This document shows positions 33,193-42,202 of a DNA stretch of 51,212 nucleotides, piece by piece. Where the stretch lies: assembly GCA_004297725.1 (NCBI GenBank), contig SCUS01000102.1, positions 211,901 through 263,112 on the forward strand. Reading direction: 5' to 3'. The notes beneath the pieces were generated by a model. That model searched no databases and had not been told where the DNA came from. It saw only the letters and a program-made list of their open reading frames with translations. The DNA comes from Myxococcaceae bacterium. Its GTDB lineage: Bacteria; Myxococcota_A; Polyangia; Polyangiales; Ga0077539. Both the position numbers and the translations under genes were made by a program. Every line of letters begins with the position of its first letter. Position 1 is the stretch's first letter.

Positions 33193-35082
33193 GTGACGAG
33201 TCCCAATCCAGCGCAGGGGCCGGGCGAACCGGCGCCTCCGGCGATGATCGGCGGATACAGGTTGATCGAGCTGCTCGGGCGGGGCGGCATGGGCGAGGTG
33301 TACCGCGCCGAGCGCGAGGGCCCCGGGGGCTTTCGGCGCCGGGCGGCGGTCAAGCGCATCCTGCCTCGGTTGCAGGGAGACCCCAACCTCCGGGCGCGCT
33401 TCATCCAGGAGGCGCGCATCAACGGCTACCTCGAGCACCCCAACGTGGTGCAGGTGCTCGACTTCGGCGACCAGCCCGAGCCCTACCTGGCGCTGGAGTA
33501 CGTCGAGGGCACCACCGCCGCGAGGGTGCTCAAGGCCTGCGCCGAGCGGGGCCAGCGGCTGCCTCCGGTCGCGGTGGCCTACCTCGTGGCCGAGGCCGCC
33601 ACGGGGCTCGACTACGCGCACCGCCGCGAGGACGAGCAGCGCCGGCCGCTGCAGATCGTCCACCGCGACGTCTCGCCGCAGAACCTCCTGATCTCCCTCG
33701 AAGGCACCATCAAGGTCTCGGACTTCGGCGTGGCCCGCGCGGTGCTGAGCGGCGCCGCGCCCGGAGCGGCGGTCACCAAGCTCGCGTACGCCGCGCCCGA
33801 GCTCCTCACCGGCCAGGCCGCCGACTGGCGCGTCGACGTCTTCGCGCTCGGCGTGGTGCTCTGGGAGATGCTGCTGGTGCGCCCGCTGGTGCCGCGCTCC
33901 GACCCCAACGCCGCGCGCCAGGTGCTGCTGTCGGGCCGCTTCGACCCGCCCTCGCGCGTCGACCCGCAGGTGCCGCAGCCCTTCGACGCGGTGGTGCTCG
34001 GCGCGCTCGCGGTCGACCCCGCGATGCGCACGCAGTCCGCGGGGCTCCTCGCGCAGCAGCTCCGCGCGCTCATCCACGGCATCCATCCCGGCTTCGACGC
34101 CACGGAGTTCGTCCGCGTCCTCGCTCGCACCCTGCCGGAGATCCCGTGGCGCGCCCCCTCCGCCCCGGCCCCGGAGGCTCAGCCCCAGGTCGCCGTGGCC
34201 GCCGTCCCCGGCCGGCTCGCGACGATGCCTCCGCCGACCCGGGAGGCGCCCTCCGGGCTCACGCCGATGCAGCCGATGGCGGGCTTCGGCGCTCCGGCGG
34301 CGATGCCCCTCGGCGAGCCCCCTCCGGCCGTCATGGCCCCGCTGCCTCCCCCCGCGGCGCCTGGCTTCGGCGGCCTTCCGCCGCTGGGCACGGCGAGCCC
34401 GCTCGACCTGTCGGTTCCGCCGTCGCCCCGGGCTTCGCTCGACGTCGCGCCCCCGCCGAGCGCTGCCATCGGTCCGCTCCCCAGGCCGAAGGACGCCCCT
34501 TCGAGCGGCCCGTCGACGCGCGCCATCACCTTCGGCATCGCGTCCCTGATGGTCGTCGCCGCGGGGATGATCTTCTGGTGGATCACCAGCAGCCGCGAGC
34601 CCGTGCGACCCCCGACCGGTCCTGGCACCGCGGTGGCGATCCTGCCGGGCGCCGAGCCCCACCCGGTCGCGCCGGTCGCCGAGCCGACGGGCCCCGCGGC
34701 CCCTGCGGCCCCTGCGGCGAGGGACTACACGCCTCGCGCGATCGCGGCCATCAGCGCCCTCGAGCCTCGGGTGATCGCGTGCCTCCGCGCCGACCGCAAC
34801 GCCGCCGAGGAGTGCACCGCGAACGTGACCTTCGACAACGCCAACGGCGCGGCGGTGAGCAGCGAGGTGCTCTTCCGTGCGCCTCGCGGGAGCATCGCGA
34901 GGGTGCAGCGCTGCGTGCAGACGGTGCTGCAACAGGCGCGCTTCACCACCGACCCCGGGGCCTCGGGGATGACCCGGGCGACGAAGTCCTGGCGCATGGG
35001 TCGGGCGCTCAGCACCGGCGGCGGGGGTGGGGGCGGCGGCGACGACACCATCTACTTCCCCTTCGGCGTGCCTCGTCGCTGA
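33193..35082 (+). CDS. Ser/Thr protein kinase with transmembrane segment and exported C-terminal domain
   Basis: 629 residues from a GTG at 33193; an ATG at 33244 (MIGGYRLIELLG) is an equally possible start. Kinase motifs: LGRGGMGEVYRAE, Lys54 in AAVKRILP, VHRDVSPQNLL (Asp159, Asn164), VSDFGVARA (Asp177), YAAPELL. A Pro/Ala-rich linker runs to a membrane helix (TFGIASLMVVAAGMIFWWIT, about 446-466). The C-terminal domain of about 130 residues has paired cysteines (RVIACLRADRNAAEECTANV, VQRCVQTVLQQARF) and resembles the TonB-C/AgmX-like tails of other myxobacterial kinases. It ends in a Gly run. The TCA operon follows 146 bases downstream. Signal and targets are unknown. Confidence 0.9.
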   Translation: MTSPNPAQGPGEPAPPAMIGGYRLIELLGRGGMGEVYRAEREGPGGFRRRAAVKRILPRLQGDPNLRARFIQEARINGYLEHPNVVQVLDFGDQPEPYLALEYVEGTTAARVLKACAERGQRLPPVAVAYLVAEAATGLDYAHRREDEQRRPLQIVHRDVSPQNLLISLEGTIKVSDFGVARAVLSGAAPGAAVTKLAYAAPELLTGQAADWRVDVFALGVVLWEMLLVRPLVPRSDPNAARQVLLSGRFDPPSRVDPQVPQPFDAVVLGALAVDPAMRTQSAGLLAQQLRALIHGIHPGFDATEFVRVLARTLPEIPWRAPSAPAPEAQPQVAVAAVPGRLATMPPPTREAPSGLTPMQPMAGFGAPAAMPLGEPPPAVMAPLPPPAAPGFGGLPPLGTASPLDLSVPPSPRASLDVAPPPSAAIGPLPRPKDAPSSGPSTRAITFGIASLMVVAAGMIFWWITSSREPVRPPTGPGTAVAILPGAEPHPVAPVAEPTGPAAPAAPAARDYTPRAIAAISALEPRVIACLRADRNAAEECTANVTFDNANGAAVSSEVLFRAPRGSIARVQRCVQTVLQQARFTTDPGASGMTRATKSWRMGRALSTGGGGGGGGDDTIYFPFGVPRR

Positions 35083-35228
35083 CCGGTCGGAACCCCTTTA
35101 CGAATCCCGGTCGGGCGGGCACATTCCCGCCGCGCTCGGCGCCCCCCTTAAGAGGAGGGCCCGCATGGAGCGCCTGATACGTGGCGCACGGAGCGCCCGA
35201 TCACCTCATCACACGGAGAACCATCGTC

Positions 35229-36182
35229 ATGGCGAAGCGGAACAAGATCGCGCTCATCGGCGCAGGCAACATCGGCGGCGAGCTGGCGGCCATCGCGGCG
35301 CGCAAGCAGCTCGGCGACGTGGTGCTCTTCGACATCCCGTCGAAGGCCGATTTCGCGAAGGGCAAGGCCCTCGACCTGATGCAGAACAACGCCATCACCG
35401 GCGATGACGCCTCCATCATCGGCAGCTCCGACTGGGCCGACGTGGCGGGCGCGGACGTGATGATCATCACCGCGGGCGTACCCCGCAAGCCGGGCCAGAG
35501 CCGCGATGACCTCGTCGGCATCAACCTGCCGATCATCCGCAACGTGGCGGAGAACGCGAAGAAGCACTGCCCGAACGCGTTCACCATCGTCATCTCCAAC
35601 CCCCTCGACGTGATGGTGTGGGCCTTCCAGCAGTGGACGGGCTTCCCCCGCGAGCGCGTGGTCGGCATGGCCGGCGTGCTCGACTCGGCGCGGCTCCAGC
35701 ATTTCCTCGCGGCGGAGGTCGGCGTGAGCGCCAAGGACGTGCGCGCGATGGTGCTCGGCGGCCACGGCGACGACATGGTCGCGGCGCGCGGCTACTGCAC
35801 CATCAACGGCGTGCCGGTCTCGCAGCTCATCTCGAGCGAGCGCCTCGACGCCCTCGAGGCCCGCACCCGCGGCGGCGGCGGCGAGATCGTGAAGCTCATG
35901 GGCACCAGCGCCTACTACGCCCCGGCGACGGCGGCGATGGCGATGGCCGAGTCGTACCTGCTCGACCAGAAGCGCCTGCTCGCGGGCGCCGCCTACCTCG
36001 ACGGCCAGTACGGTTACAAGGACATGTATCTCGGCGTCCCCGTCGTGATCGGCGGCAACGGCGTCGAGCGCATCGTGGAGATCCAGCTGAGCGACGCCGA
36101 GAAGGCCGCGCTCGCCAAGAGCGCCGACAGCGTCCGCGGGGTGGTCGACGTCGCGAAGCGCCTCAGCGCGCAGCAGGCCTGA
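35229..36182 (+). CDS. mdh: Malate dehydrogenase
   Basis: Oxidises malate to oxaloacetate with NAD. 317 residues from the ATG at 35229 (MAKRNKIALIGAGNIGG), with GGAG about ten bases upstream. The Rossmann glycines are 11-13-16, and Asp35 (VLFDIP) favours NAD. Substrate arginines are Arg86 and Arg92 (GVPRKPGQSRDDL) and Arg155 (LDSAR). The catalytic His179 is in LGGHGDDM, and NPLDVMVW is present. It is of the LDH-like MDH type. It is the first gene of an mdh-sucC-sucD operon, four bases before sucC, a common grouping in this lineage. Confidence 0.95.
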   Translation: MAKRNKIALIGAGNIGGELAAIAARKQLGDVVLFDIPSKADFAKGKALDLMQNNAITGDDASIIGSSDWADVAGADVMIITAGVPRKPGQSRDDLVGINLPIIRNVAENAKKHCPNAFTIVISNPLDVMVWAFQQWTGFPRERVVGMAGVLDSARLQHFLAAEVGVSAKDVRAMVLGGHGDDMVAARGYCTINGVPVSQLISSERLDALEARTRGGGGEIVKLMGTSAYYAPATAAMAMAESYLLDQKRLLAGAAYLDGQYGYKDMYLGVPVVIGGNGVERIVEIQLSDAEKAALAKSADSVRGVVDVAKRLSAQQA

Positions 36183-36186
36183 GCCG

Positions 36187-37401
36187 ATGAAGATCCACGA
36201 GTATCAGGGCAAGGAGATCTTCCGGAAGTACGGCATCGCGGTGCCGCTCGGCATCGCGGCGACCACTCCCGACGAGGCCAAGGCGGCGGCGGAGAAGCTC
36301 GCGGAGCAGACCGGCCAGTCGCTGGTGGTGGTGAAGTCGCAGATCCACGCCGGCGGACGCGGCAAGGGCCAGGTCCACAAGGGCGACAACGTGGTCTCGC
36401 GCGGCGTCGAGGTCTGCAAGGGCGGCGCGGACGCGGCGCGCGACGCGGCGTGGCGGATGCTCGGCGGCAAGCTCGTGACCATCCAGACCGACCCCGGGGG
36501 TCAGCTGGTGCGCACGGTCTTCGTCGAGCAGGGGATCAACATCGCCCGGGAGCTCTACCTGGGCATGCTGGTCGACCGGGACACCCGGCGCGTGGTGGTG
36601 ATGGCCAGCGCCGAGGGCGGCATGGACATCGAGCACGTCGCGGCGACGACGCCGGAGAAGATCCTGAAGGTGTGGGTCGACCCGACGGCGGGCCTGATGC
36701 CGTACCAGTCGCGGGAGCTCGGCTTCGGCCTCGGGCTCACCAAGGACCAGGTCGCGAAGTTCGTCTCGCTGGTGGGGTCGCTCTACAAGCTCTTCGTCGC
36801 GGAGGACTGCTCGCTCGTCGAGGTGAACCCGCTGATCGTGACCGGCGACGGCAACGTGATGGCCCTCGACGCGAAGATCACCTTCGACGACAACGCCGAC
36901 TTCCGGCACAAGGAGTGGGAGGAGCTCCGGGACCCGGGTGAGGAAGACCCGACGGAGCTCGAGGCCAAGAAGTCGGGCCTGTCGTACGTGTCGCTCGACG
37001 GCAACATCGGCTGCCTGGTCAACGGCGCGGGCCTCGCGATGGCGACGATGGACATCATCTCGCACGCGGGCGGCACGCCGGCGAACTTCCTCGACGTCGG
37101 CGGCGGCGCCACCGAGGAGGCCGTCACCAAGGCGTTCTCGATCATCCTTCGATCGCCCGCGGTGAAGGGCATCTTCGTGAACATCTTCGGCGGGATCATG
37201 AAGTGCGACGTGATCGCGCAGGGCGTGATCAACGCGACGAAGACGCTGGGGCTGAAGGTCCCGCTGGTGGTTCGCCTCGAGGGGACGAACGTCGAGGAGG
37301 GTCGGCGGCTGCTCGAGGAGAGCGGCCTCGCGATCACGCCGGCGTCGACCATGCTCGACGGCGCACAGAAGATCTGCGGTCTCGTGAACGGGCAGAAGTA
37401 G
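36187..37401 (+). CDS. sucC: Succinyl-CoA synthetase beta subunit
   Basis: 404 residues, slightly longer than the common 388-397. The ATP-grasp domain begins MKIHEYQGKEIFRKYGIAVP and includes SQIHAGGRGKGQVHKG and the metal/nucleotide segment SLVEVNPLIVTGDGNVMALD. The CoA-ligase half has GCLVNGAGLAMATMDIISHA, NFLDVGGGATEEAVTKAF and FVNIFGGIMKCDVIAQGV. It pairs with SucD to convert succinyl-CoA to succinate with formation of ATP or GTP. It sits between mdh and sucD with gaps of four and ten bases. The extra length is mainly an acidic insertion (DPGEEDPTELEAKKSG). Confidence 0.95.
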   Translation: MKIHEYQGKEIFRKYGIAVPLGIAATTPDEAKAAAEKLAEQTGQSLVVVKSQIHAGGRGKGQVHKGDNVVSRGVEVCKGGADAARDAAWRMLGGKLVTIQTDPGGQLVRTVFVEQGINIARELYLGMLVDRDTRRVVVMASAEGGMDIEHVAATTPEKILKVWVDPTAGLMPYQSRELGFGLGLTKDQVAKFVSLVGSLYKLFVAEDCSLVEVNPLIVTGDGNVMALDAKITFDDNADFRHKEWEELRDPGEEDPTELEAKKSGLSYVSLDGNIGCLVNGAGLAMATMDIISHAGGTPANFLDVGGGATEEAVTKAFSIILRSPAVKGIFVNIFGGIMKCDVIAQGVINATKTLGLKVPLVVRLEGTNVEEGRRLLEESGLAITPASTMLDGAQKICGLVNGQK

Positions 37402-37411
37402 AGGCTACGCG

Positions 37412-38296
37412 ATGGCAATCCTCGTCGATGGGAACACGCGGCTGGTGGTGCAGGGCATCACCGGCAAGTTCGGCTCGTTTCACGCGAAGCAGATGCTCGC
37501 GTACGGCACGAAGGTGGTCGGCGGCGTCACCCCGGGTGGCGGCGGCACGACCTTCGAGGGCAGCGTCCCGGTGTTCAACACCGTGTCCGACGCCGTGCGG
37601 CAGTCCGGCGCCAACGCCTCGGTGATCTTCGTCCCGCCGCCCGGCGCGGCGGACGCGATCCTCGAGGCGGCGGACGCGGGGGTCTCCCTCATCGTCTGCA
37701 TCACCGAGGGCATCCCGGTGATGGACATGGTGAAGGTCCGCCGCGCGCTCGAGCACCGGCTCAACAAGGACCTCCGCCTGATCGGTCCCAACTGCCCGGG
37801 TGTGATCACCCCGGGCTCGTGCAAGATCGGCATCATGCCGGGGCACATCCACAAGGTCGGCCCCATCGGGGTGGTGTCCCGCTCCGGGACGCTCACCTAC
37901 GAGGCCGTCGGCCAGCTCTCGGCCCTCGGCATCGGGCAGAGCACCTGCGTCGGCATCGGCGGCGACCCGGTCAACGGCATGGACTTCATCGACGTGCTGC
38001 GGCTCTTCAACGACGACCCGCAGACCGAAGGGGTGATCATGATCGGCGAGATCGGCGGCGGCGCCGAGGAGCGCGCGGCCGAGTGGGTCAAGGCCAACAT
38101 GAAGAAGCCGGTCGCTGGCTTCATCGCGGGCACCACCGCTCCGCCCGGCAAGCGCATGGGCCACGCCGGCGCGGTGATCTCCGGCGGCAAGGGGCGCGCG
38201 ATCGACAAGATCGAGGCCTTCGAGGCGGCCGGCATCCGGGTGGCGCCCACGCCCGCGCAGATGGCCGAGACGCTGCGCGGCATGATGCGCTCGTAG
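37412..38296 (+). CDS. sucD: Succinyl-CoA synthetase alpha subunit
   Basis: 294 residues. The CoA-binding domain starts MAILVDGNTRLVVQGITGKF and contains GGVTPGGGGTTFEGSVPVFN. The catalytic domain has LIGPNCPGVITPGSCKIGIM, the SRSGTLTYE loop and the phosphorylated His251 in GHAGAVISGGKG. GAGG precedes the ATG by about seven bases. It completes the mdh-sucCD operon, and a strong hairpin about 50 bases downstream probably ends the transcript. Confidence 0.96.
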   Translation: MAILVDGNTRLVVQGITGKFGSFHAKQMLAYGTKVVGGVTPGGGGTTFEGSVPVFNTVSDAVRQSGANASVIFVPPPGAADAILEAADAGVSLIVCITEGIPVMDMVKVRRALEHRLNKDLRLIGPNCPGVITPGSCKIGIMPGHIHKVGPIGVVSRSGTLTYEAVGQLSALGIGQSTCVGIGGDPVNGMDFIDVLRLFNDDPQTEGVIMIGEIGGGAEERAAEWVKANMKKPVAGFIAGTTAPPGKRMGHAGAVISGGKGRAIDKIEAFEAAGIRVAPTPAQMAETLRGMMRS

Positions 38297-38346
38297 CGGA
38301 AGCACAGAGGCATCGAGGTCACCCGACCGACCCGCCATCCGACAGA

Positions 38347-38371
38347 GTCCGTCGTGATCTCCACGACGGAC
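38347..38371 (+). terminator. Hairpin after the mdh-sucCD operon
   Basis: GTCCGTCGTG (38347-38356), loop ATCTC, CACGACGGAC (38362-38371): a perfect 10-bp stem. A C-run rather than a T-run follows, so it is an atypical intrinsic terminator, but its position 50 bases after sucD fits that role. The remaining roughly 200 bases to the next gene hold nothing I recognise. Confidence 0.6.
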
Positions 38372-38578
38372 CCCCCACCATCACCTGACCTGCTCCGGGG
38401 CCTCCGGGATCAATAGCCCGGACGCCTCCGTGCGGAGCCGCGCCTGTGACTCCCTGGCGTCGATCGAAGAGAAGAAGACTCTCTCCTCTTCTCGTGCCTC
38501 ACTGAGCCGGACGTCGGCGCCACGCGAGAGCCCTGGGGTGCTGCCCCGACTTCCCGGTCGACCCCCTGCTGGGGCCCT

Positions 38579-40147
38579 TCAATCGTGGGCGACGCAGGTG
38601 CCCGCGGCCGTGGGCGTCGCGCCGACACAGGTGGCGCCCGTGACACAGAGCTCACCCGCCCTGCACGCGCCGCCGACCGCGATGGGGCGCTGCTCGCGGA
38701 TCGACAGCTCGAAGGCGCCGGTCGACGCGTCGATCGCGGTGGGCCCCCACCCCTCGACGACGACGTAGACCACCTGTCCCGCGGGGAGCGCGACCGCGCT
38801 GCGCGCCGTCGAGCGGCGGTTGGTGGTGCCGTCGCTCGCAACGTCGTCGTTGCAGGCGAGGGGCCGCGCGGCCGCCGTGCAGGTGGGGAGCACCGCGACG
38901 ACGCTGTTGAAGGTGCCGTCGGTGCCGGGGTTGTCGGTCGAGGCCACGAGCGCCGCGGTGCTGTGCATGGTGTAGCGGAAGACCATCGGGTAGCCGACAG
39001 CTCCGGCACCCCCGGAGGTCTGGCCGAGGCAATCGCCCGCTCCCAGCAGACCGAGGTCGCCCAGGCCCGCGGCCGGGGCGGCGTGGTTGTGACTCGATAT
39101 GCGGATGGTGCCGTCCGAGCCGGGCGTTCCCGCGCTGAGGTCGTCGGCGATCGAGCACGGGTCGTAGGTGGGCACGTCGCGGGACACGTCGGACGTCGGG
39201 ACGTCGAGGCCGGGCACGGCGTCGGGCGAGCCGGCGTCGATACCCCCGTCGGCGTCCCCGGGGCAGCCGCCCGGGGTGAAGTGGTCGGCGGTCCAGACGT
39301 GCACCTGGGCCTGCGCGTCGTGGCGCCAGAGCGGCGAGGCTGCGGTGAACGTGCACCCCCTGCGGAGGTTCATCGTGCGCCGCAGCGCGACCGGGACGCG
39401 CAGCGCCAGGTCGGGCGTCGCAACCGGGATGCCCGCGGTGGTGATCAGCGCCGACTCGAAGCCGGTGCCCGCGTCCGCGAAATCCCCGGCGATGGTGCCC
39501 TGCACCCGCACCAGCGCGTGCTCGTACTCGTCGAGGTATGCGACGAAGAGGTCCGCTGCCGAGAGGTCCAGCGGGGAGGGGGCGCCGGAGGGGTCTCGTC
39601 GGATCACGCCGTAGTTCGTGATGTCCGTGATCCACCGGGCTCCGGCGTGCACCTCGCCGCGGGTCGCCGTGAAGTACACGAAGTCGCCCCGCTGCGGCGG
39701 CGGCGACAGCGTCGCCGGGGCGATCGCCACGAAGATCGCACCGCCCGGGCCCTGCACGAAGAAGCCCGCCGGATCGTCGGCCGAGACACCGCCGTCGGAG
39801 CTTGTCGCGGCCACGGTGTCCGTCACCCAGAGGACCGCGAGATCGACGTCGAGCGGCGTGCCGCCGTCGCCGGTCATGGCCGCTCGCGTGATGGCCGCTC
39901 GCACCGAGGTGAGCGATGGGCCCCGGTCGGAGAACCTACCCACGTCGGTCCCAAGCGCGTCGCCGGGCGTCCCTGCGTCCATGCCGGCGTCGAGGAGGGC
40001 CTGTCGGTCGATCGTCGGGCCGACGTCGGAGCCTGCGTCGTTCCCGAGCGCGGGCGTCCCGTTGTTCCCGCAGCCCACGACCGGGAGCGCGAGCATGCAC
40101 ACGACCCAACGGAAGAGGTCACCCAGGTAGCGGGGGCGTTGGTTCAT
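38579..40147 (-). CDS. Large lipoprotein of unknown function
   Basis: 522 residues from the ATG at 40147 with AGGGACG upstream. The signal FRWVVCMLALPVVGC places the lipidated Cys at residue 26, followed by an Asp/Ala-rich linker. Residues 60-270 show an OB-like or beta-rich domain (DLAVLWVTDTVAATSSDGGV, GFFVQGPGGAIFVAIAP, GDFVYFTATRGEVHAGARWI) resembling exported domains that follow nuclease-like proteins. A second linker (PDAVPGLDVPTSDVSRDVPT) leads to a C-terminal domain with pre-peptidase-like strands (PMVFRYTMHSTAALVASTDN, VVYVVVEGWG) and a cysteine-containing tail. It is probably on the outer membrane. No family name can be given. Confidence 0.8.
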   Translation of the reverse strand: MNQRPRYLGDLFRWVVCMLALPVVGCGNNGTPALGNDAGSDVGPTIDRQALLDAGMDAGTPGDALGTDVGRFSDRGPSLTSVRAAITRAAMTGDGGTPLDVDLAVLWVTDTVAATSSDGGVSADDPAGFFVQGPGGAIFVAIAPATLSPPPQRGDFVYFTATRGEVHAGARWITDITNYGVIRRDPSGAPSPLDLSAADLFVAYLDEYEHALVRVQGTIAGDFADAGTGFESALITTAGIPVATPDLALRVPVALRRTMNLRRGCTFTAASPLWRHDAQAQVHVWTADHFTPGGCPGDADGGIDAGSPDAVPGLDVPTSDVSRDVPTYDPCSIADDLSAGTPGSDGTIRISSHNHAAPAAGLGDLGLLGAGDCLGQTSGGAGAVGYPMVFRYTMHSTAALVASTDNPGTDGTFNSVVAVLPTCTAAARPLACNDDVASDGTTNRRSTARSAVALPAGQVVYVVVEGWGPTAIDASTGAFELSIREQRPIAVGGACRAGELCVTGATCVGATPTAAGTCVAHD

Positions 40148-40273
40148 CGTTCGTCCCTGTGCAATCGGGGCGCCACGTCCGTCTCCCTGAAATCAAGCCT
40201 CCAGCGCTTGTTTCCTGTGCCGCTCTGGGCCACAGGTCGGAGGGGTCAGGCAGTCCAGCGCGGGACAGCTGTG

Positions 40274-40933
40274 TCAGCGGCCGTTGGCGGAGAAGTGCTG
40301 GTAGTCCCGGTCGCCGCGCCAGTGTCCGCCCCACGCCCAGCCGGCGCGGGCGAAGGCGCGCACGACGGGGCCGCCGGCCGTGACGAGGCCGCGCGCGGGC
40401 CGACGCCGCACGAAGGCCGCGCCCTCCGGGGGCGACGCGCGGGTGCCCGAGACGTAGGGGTTCTGGACGGGGTTGAGGTCGATCGCGAGCCCGTAGGCGT
40501 GCTGCGACCAGACCCCGGGGCGCCCGGCCACCTCGCGGCAGTTGAACGCGGAGGTGTTGTTGGCGGACATCGAGCGATGGTCGTCGGCGCCGTAGCGGTC
40601 CACGGGCTCCATGCGCTCGACCGCGAACCGCGCCGCGAAGAGCGCGCCGAACACGCCGACGAGCGCGCGGGCGTGCGCCCGGTGCACCACCAGCCGGCCG
40701 GTGTGCACCGCGCCGTCGAAGCCCCAGTGGTCGAGCTCGAGCACGCGCAGGTCGGCGAGCACGACCGGACACCCGGGGCGCCACGACCCGCCGGGCCCGG
40801 TCATCGACGCCCGCGTCGGCGCGTCGAGCGGCCGCACGCGCCCGCGGTAGCGCGGCTGCGCGGCCGCCGGGGCGCCGCAGAGCGTCAGCGCGAGGAGCGC
40901 GGTCGCGGCAGCACGTCGTCGGGGGGGGAGCAT
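40274..40933 (-). CDS. Secreted M15-family peptidase (peptidoglycan DD-carboxypeptidase/endopeptidase-like)
   Basis: 219 residues with a signal peptide (MLPPRRRAAATALLALTLCG, APAAAQ). The M15 zinc site is complete: His145 and Asp152 in SQHAYGLAIDLNP and His213 in DYQHFS. The preceding DDHRSMSANNTSAFNCR is typical of the M15C branch (L-alanyl-D-glutamate endopeptidase-like), while VanY-type DD-carboxypeptidases share the motifs. Acts on peptidoglycan peptides in the periplasm or outside the cell. No immunity gene or phage lysis gene is adjacent, so a housekeeping or predatory wall-processing role is more likely than a prophage endolysin. Confidence 0.85.
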   Translation of the reverse strand: MLPPRRRAAATALLALTLCGAPAAAQPRYRGRVRPLDAPTRASMTGPGGSWRPGCPVVLADLRVLELDHWGFDGAVHTGRLVVHRAHARALVGVFGALFAARFAVERMEPVDRYGADDHRSMSANNTSAFNCREVAGRPGVWSQHAYGLAIDLNPVQNPYVSGTRASPPEGAAFVRRRPARGLVTAGGPVVRAFARAGWAWGGHWRGDRDYQHFSANGR

Positions 40934-40957
40934 CGGGTCCGCGCAGGGTACCGCGGA

Positions 40958-41266
40958 TCACCCGCCGCCCTCGCAGGGACCGAAGCAGCAGCAAGTAGGG
41001 CGGACATCCGGCGTCGACAGCAGGCGAACATCGGGCACCCTTCGCGCGGGCAGAACCTTGGCCTCGGGCCATCGCTGCGAAAGCACGCGGAGCAGGCGCA
41101 TCCCCTCAGCCGAGCGCTTCGGCCGGCTCGAGCGCTCCTCGCGACGGGAGGCTGGCGCCGCGCCGAACGCGGCCGCCGCGGCGAGGGCCATCAGCAGCGC
41201 CGCCGCGAGCGTCAGTGCCAGGCGTGCCCCCCGATCGACCGGCTCGCGGCGCGGCGTCGCCATCAT
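40958..41266 (-). CDS. Small protein with N-terminal hydrophobic segment and Cys-rich end
   Basis: 102 residues. One hydrophobic stretch (LALTLAAALLMALAAAAAFG) could be a signal anchor. The rest is basic, ending in TCCCFGPCEGGG. Codon third positions are strongly GC, as in real genes here. It lies 24 bases upstream of the M15 peptidase on the same strand and may be co-transcribed. No homologous family is recognised, so it is kept as a likely but unproven gene. Confidence 0.5.
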   Translation of the reverse strand: MMATPRREPVDRGARLALTLAAALLMALAAAAAFGAAPASRREERSSRPKRSAEGMRLLRVLSQRWPEAKVLPARRVPDVRLLSTPDVRPTCCCFGPCEGGG

Positions 41267-41342
41267 CAGGACGCGCCGGGCCGTGAGCGTGGGGTATAGG
41301 GCAACCAGCGCGGCACCCTCGCGGGCACGGATCCGCTGCAGT

Positions 41343-41723
41343 TACCGGAACACCCAGACGACGTCGTTCGAGGTGTCCCACGCTGTCGCGTGGAGATCCC
41401 GGCGAGATCGGTGGGGAGCTCAGTGGCTCCCGCGCGGTCATTCGGGACGGGCAGCACCACGCCGGCCGCCCACTCGACGTGTCAGGGTCGCACACGTAGA
41501 CCGGCGTGCGGTCCCCGCCGGCGACGCCGACGCGCACCGCGGCCCCGCGCAGCACGCGACCCACGAGGCGGGGTTCGCCGCGGTCGACGGCGAGCAGCGG
41601 AACGTCCGCCGCGCACGTCGGGCGGGCCGGGGTCCGTCGCGAGTCGTACGCGTGCTGCGGGGCCTCGCGGTAGACCCTGTGAACGGCGCTGGACCGTGCC
41701 ACTGAGCTCCCCACGGAGCTCAT
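41343..41723 (-). pseudogene. Frameshifted small gene remnant
   Basis: Reading the minus strand from the ATG at 41723 gives a plausible protein start (MSSVGSSVARSSAVHRVYRE, then PLLAVDRGEPRLVGRVLRG and GGDRTPVYVCDPDTS). Protein-like sequence then continues in a second frame (VEWAAGVVLPVPNDRAGATE, LPTDL). It then moves to a third frame (DLHATAWDTSNDVVWVFR followed by TAA at 41343). Each piece has the codon bias of local genes, and together they would make about 125 residues. Two frame changes point to a decayed gene or to sequencing errors. The family is unknown. Confidence 0.45.
41411..41714. repeat. 17-bp perfect inverted repeat, 270 bp apart
   Basis: GTGGGGAGCTCAGTGGC at 41411-41427 and its exact reverse complement at 41698-41714. 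The arms lie inside the frameshifted remnant, near its two ends. No transposase or target duplication is visible, so the origin is unclear. Confidence 0.7.
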
Positions 41724-41758
41724 GCCGAGCTCCGCACGACCGCGTGGAACACACGGGC

Positions 41759-42145
41759 TCAGCAGCGCCAGAGCGTCCAGCCTCCCGCCGGCAGGGGCGG
41801 CGGGTCTTCGTGCGTGAGGAGGTCCACCGCCGCGAGCGCGTCCCCCGCCAACGCCATTACCGCGAGCACCGCGACCACGCCAGCGACGGCCCTCTGGCGG
41901 CTGCACCAGAGGCGGCGCGCCACCGCTGCGCCCTTCAGCGCGCACAGCGACGACGCGATCGCGGGCCCCAGCGCCGCGGCCGAGGGCCTCGCGAGCAGGC
42001 CTGTCGTCAGCGCGATCCACAGGGCCGCCAGCGCCAGCAGCACCGCCGCCACGCCCAGCGCGACGCCCGATGCGACGCGAGGGTCCCGCGGCGCGCGGGG
42101 CTCCCTGAGCGCCGACGTGCGGTAGATCCCCTCGGGCGCGGACAT
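41759..42145 (-). CDS. Small multi-helix membrane protein
   Basis: 128 residues from the ATG at 42145 (a GTG at 42163 is possible). Three hydrophobic helices: VALGVAAVLLALAALWIALT, LGPAIASSLCALKGAAVA, VAGVVAVLAVMALAGDALAA. A polar N-terminus (APEGIYRTSALREPRAPRDP) would be cytoplasmic. The short tail ends GGWTLWRC. No known family is recognised. The gene lies between the lipoprotein ending at 42203 and the frameshifted remnant, all on the minus strand. Confidence 0.55.
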   Translation of the reverse strand: MSAPEGIYRTSALREPRAPRDPRVASGVALGVAAVLLALAALWIALTTGLLARPSAAALGPAIASSLCALKGAAVARRLWCSRQRAVAGVVAVLAVMALAGDALAAVDLLTHEDPPPLPAGGWTLWRC

Positions 42146-42202
42146 CGACGCGGAGCGTAGCACCGTCTGATGGGCAGCCGGGACGACGGGAGGGCGGGTG
42201 CG

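Noticed and set aside
40274..40933. M15 peptidase as a phage endolysin
   Set aside because: It has a signal peptide and sits among host lipoprotein genes, with no holin or phage structural gene near.
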